A DNA stretch of 64,000 nucleotides from positions 53,561,454 through 53,625,453 of the forward strand of contig OZ022502.1 in assembly GCA_963989385.1 (NCBI GenBank), written 5' to 3'. The notes under the pieces were generated by a model. That model saw only the letters and a list, made by a program, of their open reading frames with translations, had not been told where the DNA came from and made no database searches. Positions 55,815 through 64,000 of this stretch are shown one piece after another (position 1 is the first letter of the stretch; each line of letters starts with the position of its first letter). This DNA comes from Ctena decussata. Its lineage: Eukaryota > Mollusca > Bivalvia > Lucinida > Lucinidae. Both the position numbers and the translations under genes were made by a program.

Positions 55815-56260
55815 GCACCTCACCACTCCAGGTTACTCATAATATCCATAAAACCCCATTTCTTGCTTTTCATAACCACAAGACCTTTGAAACTCTGTCA
55901 GTGCATGCACCTTACCACTCTAGGCCAACCTGATCCCACCCACACAAGACTAGGTCACTATGAACAGCTTTCACAAAAAGTACATAGGCCCATGGCCTTT
56001 GAAACTAACTCTATTAGTGGATGCACCTTACCACTCCAGTTCTTCCCCCCACCCCCCCACCCCAATATACAAAACTAGGTCACTGTGGCCTACTTTTACA
56101 TAAAGGTACACAGGCCTCAGACCTTTGAAACTCCATTAGTGCATGCGCCTTACCGCACCAGTTCACCTCCCCACACCCACCTACACAAAAAAGTAGGTCT
56201 CTGTGGCCACACACACTAAACTGTGTCACCGTGGCATACTTTTACAAAAAAAAGTACATT
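55815..56260 (+). repeat. Tandem array, about 120-bp unit, about 4 copies
   Basis: GCACCTTACCACTCYAG recurs at about 55813, 55907, 56020 and 56146, with AGACCTTTGAAACTC and TAGGTCACTRTGGCC in each unit. The 130-codon frame at 55686-56078 spans it and is not a gene. Confidence 0.7.
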
Positions 56261-56955
56261 TTCATTTTTTGGCTGTTCATGGGCCCCAGACAACTCATAA
56301 GTAAAACTCGAAAGTCATAAGTCATAAATCAAAAGTCGTAAGTCATAAGTGTCACAAGTCAAAATGTCCCCGCATCCCCACATCGGCATCCATACTGACT
56401 AAACGTATTGTTTGCCTTTTACAGCTTTCAGTCTTGTCTTTTCTTCTTTTCTTTTTTTTCAAAAAGAATATGCAAGGGTTTTTTTGTTCGTTTTTTTTTT
56501 TTTTTTTTTTTCAAAAAATATCATTTGATCTAACATGTTAAGCCTACCAATATTGACTAATTAAAAAAACGCCAATTATTGTTATTATCTTAAAAACTGA
56601 ACTAAGCTGACTTGAGTATCAGGCTACACTTCAAAAGATTTCTGACTAAAGGGAATAGTTTCTGACTGAAGGGAATAGTTTCATCTGAGTAAAAAAATAT
56701 TTCCGAAAGCTTGTTTGTCACATTATATAGCGTATACCGTATAAATTCGGTTATATGATGTGAATTCTTTTCCAAAACAACCCAAAAAAATTAGATCCGT
56801 CTCAGACGACTGATCTAGATTTTTGGGATTGTTTTGAAGGATAAAACCTCTTAAGGTTGCACTTGTATGACTGATTTGCATATCTATGGCCATTTTGGAA
56901 GGAAAAACTACGGTAACCCCGTCTTATAGACAAATAAATGCAGTGCAGTGTAATT
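56261..56955. other. Unassigned DNA with T run and a hairpin
   Basis: A poly-T stretch lies at 56484-56512. A hairpin at 56771-56836 pairs CAAAACAACCCAAAAA with TTTTTGGGATTGTTTTG. ATACCGTATAAATTCGG at 56745 resembles one end of the MITE at 36393. Confidence 0.5.
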
Positions 56956-57193
56956 GAGCCGCGACACGACAAAACCAACAAAGTGGCATGTGCGCCCAGT
57001 GAAGATTCAGATCAGCCTGGGCATCCGCCCAGTCTGATCAGAGTCTTCTGTGTGTGCTTAAAGGGTAGCTATAGGTCTAAGCTATCACCATGCCGACAAC
57101 GAATACTCTTATCAGACTGGGCGGCTAACCAGACTGATCTGAATCTTCGCTGGACGCACATTCGGCTTTGTTGGTATTGTCGTGTTGCGGCTT
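56956..57193 (-). mobile_element. Foldback MITE, family A, copy 11
   Basis: GAGCCGCGACACGAC start, reversed middle (GGTCTAAGCTATCACC), worn right end GTCGTGTTGCGGCTT. Confidence 0.88.
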
Positions 57194-57296
57194 ATTTCAT
57201 TTCATGACATACTATCACCGAGATTTTGTCCTGAGGAAATAACAAAATATAGAGTTTCAGAAAATGGTTCCATATGTGTTTGTCTTAACGATAAAT

Positions 57297-57532
57297 GAGC
57301 CGCGACGCGACAAAACCAACAATGTGGTTGTGCGCCCAGCGCAGACTCAGATCAGCCTGAGCATCCGCCCAGTCTGATCAGAGTCTTCGCAGTCCGTATG
57401 GAGGAAGCGGAGACCCTTAGCTACCCTTTAAGGGCATATGGAAGAGTATTATCGAACTAGGCTGGTGCTCAGGCTGATCTGAGTCAGCTCTGGGCGAACA
57501 ACCACATTGTTGGTTTTCTCGTGTCGCGGCTC
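57297..57532 (+). mobile_element. Foldback MITE, family A, copy 12
   Basis: GAGCCGCGACGCGAC start, forward middle (GGAGGAAGCGGAGACCC), CGTGTCGCGGCTC end. AAAT on both sides (57293-57296 and 57533-57536). Confidence 0.92.
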
Positions 57533-57939
57533 AAATCTTGATTTATTAATTCCGAAAAAACAGACAGTTTCGTGTTTCAATATCCTCTTAGAAGGCTTAT
57601 GACATTACAGTAATCTACAGTATGACGTTAACCCACGTGAGCTGCGTTCTGAGAAAGGTTGCCTGAAGGCACGTGCGAACTACATGTACAAGAGCACAGA
57701 TATTTTGCGCTGGTCAATGCAATCATTTATTGCACATGATAAATTTACTGAATAATTTAAAAAAAATAAACTAGACAATGGGTTTGTTAAAATCTGTGCC
57801 TCCAACCATATGCCCAACCCTGAGAAACAGGTCACTGAAGGGAATATGGTCTGTACCAAAAAATGGACGGAATTCAAAAGTTGCTCATCATTTTGATTCA
57901 ACTGATCAAATTTCAGGTCCATAGCTAATAATACATACA
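57533..57939. other. Spacer
   Basis: Nothing recognised. Confidence 0.3.
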
Positions 57940-58523
57940 GTTAGTGTTTTAGATATCTTGCGACTAGTTTAAAATGCTGAAAATTACAGAGGGCCATTAT
58001 AAATCTGAATGAAAAAAAAAATCATTTTCTAAAGTGTATCAGTTTAAATTACTTAATTCACATATCATTTTGATTAGCTGACTGACTTCCAGTCCCAAAT
58101 TTAAATCCTTTTGAAGATAAATTGATGACAAGTTTAAAATGCCAAAATTTACAAAGGGCCCAATCTCCGAAAAAATAACGCTATTCATTTAAAAGTGTTC
58201 CCTTAATTTACTTGTTATTTCTAATTAGCTAAGTATCAAGTCCCTAGCTATAATACATTTAAAGATATTTTGCTGACAAGTTTAAAATGCCGAAATTTTC
58301 AAAGAGCTACACTGACTGTCAAGTTCTTAGCTTTAATACTTTTCGAGATATCTTTCTGACAATTTCAAAATACCAAAATTTTCACAGGGCGGAAATTCCG
58401 TTAAAATGATTCAGTCCGTTCACAAGTTTTAAAATCACTTCATTAACTCATCGTTTTATTGTAATTCAGCTGTAATTCAGCTGACAAGGTTTCAACTCCG
58501 TAGCTTAAGCACTTTTGAGATAT
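57940..58523 (+). repeat. Tandem core array of a pearl-like element (truncated)
   Basis: Units of roughly 85-160 bp start GACAAGTTTAAAATGCC at about 57963, 58125, 58273 and 58357, with AAATTTWCAAAGGGC and TTTTGAGATATCTTGC in each. No hairpin or tetranucleotide run is visible, so both ends are missing. The MITE at 58524 is inserted in GAGATATCTTAC. Confidence 0.6.
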
Positions 58524-58759
58524 GAGCCGCGACACGAGAAAACCAACAAAGTGGTTGTGCGCCCAACGTAGACTCAGATCAGCCTGGGCATCCGCCCAGT
58601 CTGATAAGAATCCTCACTGTCCGACGGAGGTAGCTTTAGACCCTTAACTACCCTTTACGCGCTTAGTGAAGAGTTTGATCAGGCTGGGCGGATGCCCAAA
58701 CTGATCTGAGTTTGCGCTGGGCGCACAATCACTTTGTTGGTTTTCTCGTGTCGCGCTTT
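58524..58759 (+). mobile_element. Foldback MITE, family A, copy 13 (nested in tandem core)
   Basis: GAGCCGCGACACGAG start, forward middle (GACGGAGGTAGCTTTAG), right end CTCGTGTCGCGCTTT worn. ATAT lies at 58520-58523 and 58760-58763; the host unit supplies the empty site GAGATATC, supporting a 4-bp duplication. Confidence 0.88.
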
Positions 58760-58763
58760 ATAT

Positions 58764-61700
58764 CTTACTGGCAATATTTCACTATGATGTTATTTAAAGG
58801 GACACACCTAGGACAAGAAAAAAAAAAGGTTAGCATTTTTTCCATGCATGGAATTTCACTCTAGCATGCACGATTCTTACTAGATGGTATGCATTAGAAC
58901 GGACGCACATATATGAACACACGCACGCACACAACGGAAGGCATATCAGAAGCAAAATAGAGAAGTCTGATCGGAACCTGCACTGTTTATCGTTCTGCAA
59001 TGCGACAACTAGTTGGATAGTAAAATCAGTTTGACAGGAAGGTTTTATATGATTGTCCATCAGTTCTGAAGTCAGATTACAAAGTGTCAAACTTATCGCT
59101 GACTTGCCAGTTCCTCACATTGACACTTTAATGGGTTAGTTCCCTCGCAAAATGAGATGTAATAGGATTTCAATCGAGATTCTATACTATTGATTTGTAT
59201 TTTCTCAGTATTTTGTTAGACTCACTACTATATTGCTAACGTATTATACCTTACCAGAACTGATTTTGTCAAACAAATTGTCATATTAGTTGTTTCCATC
59301 CTGTTGCTTATGTTAAATACTTTTCCAGAAAGTAGTGAATAAATAAGTGCTCGAGTACATATCTCCTGATGCAAAGATGCCTGCATGTTTGCGCTATTTG
59401 ATCATGATTATGTAAGTAAATATATTTTAATGTATACGTGGAACATTGTCGATTATTTAGCGCCGACATCCAGTCCACCATTTGCACACCCTTGTCAGGA
59501 TGCTTACTGTCTCCTAAATATGTAGACATGCAGATGATATGTAGACATGCAGATGATAGAAATTTGATTTCAACAAAATTCGTTGCCATGTAGTAAGTCT
59601 TAAGCATGAAGTGTAGCCACAGGCCGATATAACAGCTGCTTGATCGGAGACTGCACTGCTTGATTTTCCAACATCCATATTTTATTATTAAGTTAGCATA
59701 AGTGTTAGCTGGTGACAAATGGGTCGAGTGTCTAGAGTTTTAGGATAAATATGGTAATCTCTAACTGTTTATAATGTAGAATTATCTATATAAAAGTATG
59801 TTAAACCTTACATTGAACTATTTCACACTGAAGAATCGATGGTCGCCCAGAATTCAGTGAACGCGCAGCCAATCAGTGAACGCGCAGTTTATTTTAGTTT
59901 TCTGGAGCGGGGTACTGCTACTTAAAGTGGTAAATGGTGTTATTATTTGTGTTATAACCACTTCAATTGCCCTTTATCCAAAGCTAATTATAATAATCTT
60001 CTGCTATTTTGAAATAAATTTTGTCAAAACAAGTTATAAGAAAAAATATAAGGAACCGATTGGCTTCTAAGGTGATTTCGCGTCATAAATTTTCTGAACG
60101 GCGGCTTTTTTTCCATAAAACAAAGCTCATGATGTAAATTTGCTGTTATAAGTGGTTACAATGGAAGGTAATCCTGAAACTATAAAAGTTTCGTGCCATC
60201 AGATGCAGGCATTTAGGAGATACAACCCATTTTAGCAATGTACGCTCTTAATCAGTGAACGCGCAAACTGTATCAGTGAGGAGTAGCACAATAATCTGTG
60301 TGTACGAAGCAAACGCGCTGCGTTGTACGAAGTGAAAGGGGAAAAGTGTACGCATTTAACGCGTCGGAAAGGTCGCCATTAAAGCCAGAGCTACATTTAG
60401 CTTAAAATTACAACCTCAAATCATCTAAATTGTGTACCCATAATCCCATCTTGTATCATGGCCTACTTTATTTTCCTTTGAAGTAGCCCGTTCAGCAACA
60501 TTTATTTTTAATTTGCACTGTTAGAAAATACTGAGTTAGAGCTCTAGTCGGAGCTAAACTACCTCCATTTTACAATGAAGTGTGCCGGAATATCTTTGCG
60601 GATATCTTAGTTGTATACTGCACAAGTCTGCCAATTTGATTGACAACAAGAATTCCGCAGAATGCTATGTCGCACCTGCCTTGTTCTTCCACTGCAGAAG
60701 AGAGTTTGATGAAGGCGGAGTTTCAGCCTATGTTAATTTTACATGGGAATCTGCCCACGCTTAGAATTTTTTGATTCTATGTGTACGTGTTGCCTAAGGA
60801 CTAACAGTATTGCTTATGGATTATTTACCTCAGTTCACACACTCAGCATAGCACAGGATTGACTTAAGTAACTTCTACCCTGTAAATGAGGGTCCCCTAA
60901 AAATACCGTTCCTTGAACTATCAAATTTTCGGATTTTGCAATTTCATTTATAAACTTAAATCAGTGAATGAATGTGAAACATTTTAGAAATATTTATATT
61001 CGTGTTTCAAGAAACGAGTTATATATAAAATGTATCTTGTTTGGTATAACCCCTTAAAATCAGCTTAAAACCACATCTATATCAAAAATTAATTTTCAGT
61101 TAGAGTATGGTCCAGTTGTTGTCAAGATTTTATACTAACCATAAATCATGCTGTATACCTCTTATATGTGTATAAGAAAATTAAAGAAATTCTGAGCCCG
61201 GTAAACTATACTTCAGGGCTGCAGAACGTGGGCTGTCAGGCACCCCAATACATTAGAAAAGCATTATCTTGTTGAAATGTATTTTTCCTTGATTCGATTC
61301 CCCATGTTATGTAAAAGTTAACTACCCCATCTCTTTATTATCCCAATTCAGATTAAAAAGCATATCGATGAAAATGTCGCCTTGTCGAAACCCATTGACA
61401 CAAGAAACTTTTTAGATCAAATCTTTTGGTGGGCTTTTTCTGTTTTTGTTGTTGTTGTTTTTTCAAAATAATAACACGGTATTTATTTACCTAGACTGAC
61501 AACATATTTTATTTGAAGCCCAGGAAAACTATTTTAGAGCCCTGGCAGTTTAAACTGACACTTTTGAGGCACTAATTTCCTTATGGATTGTTGCTCTGGG
61601 CTCAGCTTTAGTTTTATTTGATCAAATTCAGATTCTTTTCATCACCCATTGTTTTACACCTGTACAACGTACGGATACATATGGATTAACATAACCCCGA

Positions 61701-64000
61701 TGCCAAGAGGTCAACTTCCCGTTTTCTGAATACTTACGATCGGGTTGCAGGCCCATGATTAACAGTACCGAAATAGAAACTTCCAATAATACTGATGATA
61801 GTCAAGAAGTGAGTAAATTATCAGTCGCAAATAAGTTGCATCTTTTCACAACTGAAAACTTATTTTACGTTGCTGTTTCTCAACATAAGTGATCTGTTTA
61901 CAGTAAATATGTTGATGATGAGTACAGTAGTCTTCCCAAGCTTACTAAGTGTCAGCTTATCTTCCACTATAAACTGATGTGCCCAGATGATTTGCCTCTT
62001 TCCTTGTTTTTTGTTTGATTCTTTAGTGCAAGGACACTTGATGTAGTCAGGTGTTGGAGTCTTGCCTTACGCCCGTTCAATGTACAGGTACAAGCCAAAA
62101 ATGTAAACAAATTAAATTCAGGGCAGTAACACTTGATGCAGTCAGTAGTTGACATAGAAATAATGGAACATCCTTCCTGTGATGTAGGCAATGTTAAGAT
62201 ACAAGCCAACACACTAGCACTTGATGCAGGCAGCAGTTAGAAACAAAAAGTGAAACGTCCTGCCTTACATCTAGAGACAGCTGCAGATACTAACCTAAAT
62301 TTATCTTCAAAACAAACAACCCAGGGCACTGATGCATGAAAAAAATAGGGTAAACATTGAAATTGATTTTACGTGGTCACCTTTTCTTTATCGTTCTGTA
62401 CAGATGATAGAAAATATGTTGACTGTTTTGGATGACTACACTTGTTTGCAGAAGTGTGAGGAGGGGAGAGGGCGCGGGGCACATTTGGAGATTATCCTTG
62501 GCTTCCAAATCTTAGCCAGTGAAGAAAACAATTGCATACAGAATGGGTATTAATGTAGGACCTCATTTATAATTTATGTCACAGATAAACAAGTGCCGCA
62601 GTGAAAGATCCTACCTATACTTTGAAACTGACATTCTACAAAAACCTGACCTATCCCCAAATTTCAGTTTCAAAAACTATTTTACCGGTTTCAAAATCTT
62701 TTAAAACTTTTTAAAAAAAGAGGGGATATATTTACCCTAATTCTAAACAAATATTATAGCTTGACAAATACAGTAACAGATCTAAATATTAAAATTACTT
62801 TTTATGTTTGATTATGTATAGTCGGTTTTTTGACAGATTTTTCAAATTCTGTTGACCATAAAAATATTTGTATAAGTCAACATATAAGTTTATGGTATCA
62901 GAATAATTCTCAGGGTACCTGCACTTCATTTCAGTAGGCAACAAATGCATTCAAATTATACTGTTAATTTGACAGGTTCTAACTTAGCCCTACCCATCAT
63001 TTCAGATAAGGGGTTCTGCAAGGTGCGACCCTAAGCCCTGCAGTTCTTGAATTAAATTGATTAACACATGTTATTAATTGGTTTACCCCAGGTAATCAAA
63101 ATATTAAGTATGAAGGAAATCTAAGCGTGGGCCATTTTGAAACACCCCCTTTATGAAAGAGGATTTGAGCGGATTGGACTTACAAGCTAAGAACGATGTA
63201 ATTTTGGACACAACCTTAAACAGTCAACAGAGTATGAAATAATGGTTAAAAGTATAAAATCGCTAAATAATCCATAAGGCCAGTTTGAGAAAACATTGTA
63301 TGCCATGTCTGATGATTGTATGTTGGTTACTTGGTCAGAAATGTAATTAAAAACAAGAGTTGTCAGACGACAACGAAGCGCGCCTAATGGGTGCCTTACT
63401 CTCAAGGTTACAAAGTATCCTGACTCAAAACATTGTTAACATAGTTAACCAGGGGTGAATGTGGTAGCTAGTGCACAAATGAAGTTTGCATCAGAAGCTA
63501 GACTAAGTCAGTTGTTCCCTTTGGCATACAGGGCCGACTTGTATGCCATTATCTGGACACTTTGTGGACATTGAGGGTCGAGTCCTCGTGCACCAGATGG
63601 AGAGATACCAACTCCGTCTAACTTATAATGCCTCATGGTGACAAAGGGTGGTTCCTAGTATGGGTTTTCACACCACCTTTACCCAGTACTAAGTCGGTCT
63701 GCTGACATCTCCTTACCCTTTGCAGACTTCTCATGTTTACTTTGGACCCACACCATAACCCCATCCCTAGCCTGAACCAGTTGTCAAAGCCTGGTCTCCA
63801 TATAAACTATTTCATCTGTGATCATTATGTTCAGTTTCTAACTCTACAGAGCAAGTAATGGCACCAGACTTATGGTTTTATTCCCATTTTGCAAGTGTTT
63901 AATATGACCTGTTATACATTCTGACCCCTGGCCCCACCCAGGGGAACTCTACCACAAAGTAAAGATGTTGGTCTGGGAAAGTATCATACTACATCTAAAC
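58764..64000. other. Mostly unassigned A+T-rich DNA
   Basis: There is no gene-like frame apart from an unrecognised 136-codon minus frame (59308-59718). TCAGTGAACGCGCA occurs three times (59854, 59873, 60251). A single family G-like phrase (CTGATCGGAACCTGCACTG) lies at 58968. Near 63350-63400 an ACAAGAGTTGTC/GACAAC motif may mark another bivalve repeat, continuing past the window edge. Nothing else recognised. Confidence 0.4.

Noticed and set aside
55686..56078. 130-codon plus-strand frame
   Set aside because: It spans an S5 SINE-like element and the 120-bp tandem array; no domain.
59308..59718. 136-codon minus-strand frame
   Set aside because: There is no recognisable domain, composition follows the A+T-rich DNA, and no start context or neighbouring exon supports it.

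Overview
The window looks like a gene-free, repeat-dense stretch of a large, A+T-rich metazoan genome, most likely a marine bivalve (heterodont clam type). That is inference. It rests on pearl-like tandem-core elements with GTCC-type microsatellites, tRNA-headed SINEs ending in a CTGAAATACTGTT-type tail, repeats of the GGTCA type typical of bivalve DNA, and many foldback MITEs. No open frame exceeds 148 codons, and I recognise no intact host gene, rRNA or functional tRNA. The only protein-coding relics I can name are a frameshifted reverse transcriptase (about 17.85-18.56 kb) and a broken Tc1-like transposase (43.6-45.2 kb).

Layout. 0-8 kb: a foldback MITE (family A), a pearl-like element with a 151-bp core array, several copies of a second foldback family (family B, start TTATCATATGACGTCGC), and an apparently perfect 1,136-bp tandem duplication. 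9-13 kb: a second pearl-like element (about 155-bp core), a family D repeat, and two TA-flanked pogo-like MITEs. 13-20 kb: a purine tract, a family B copy split by a 906-bp TA-flanked element, an approximately 900-bp inverted repeat, a SINE, the RT relic, a GA microsatellite and another family B copy. 20-27 kb: four A-family MITEs, an inverted pair of SINEs and several small repeats. 28-38 kb: family D, a GGTCA array split by a 668-bp TA-flanked element, a palindromic Cys-codon repeat block, foldback family C, and a MITE-in-repeat nest. 38-45 kb: more MITEs and SINEs and the head-to-head Tc1-like element. 45.2-47.6 kb: a striking array of about 41 units of 58 bp. 47.6-58.8 kb: SINEs with clear target-site duplications, a MITE carrying a nested SINE, a 120-bp tandem array and three A-family MITEs. 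58.8-64 kb: mostly unassigned A+T-rich DNA.

The parts do not form a pathway. The window is a record of nested insertions, and several can be read back to an empty site from the sequence alone. The observations most worth following are the 58-bp array (each unit carries bZIP-like sites and a splice-acceptor-like tract), the recurrence of one hairpin-tip motif in foldback elements whose arms are otherwise unrelated, and the Tc1-like element with two 3' ends.
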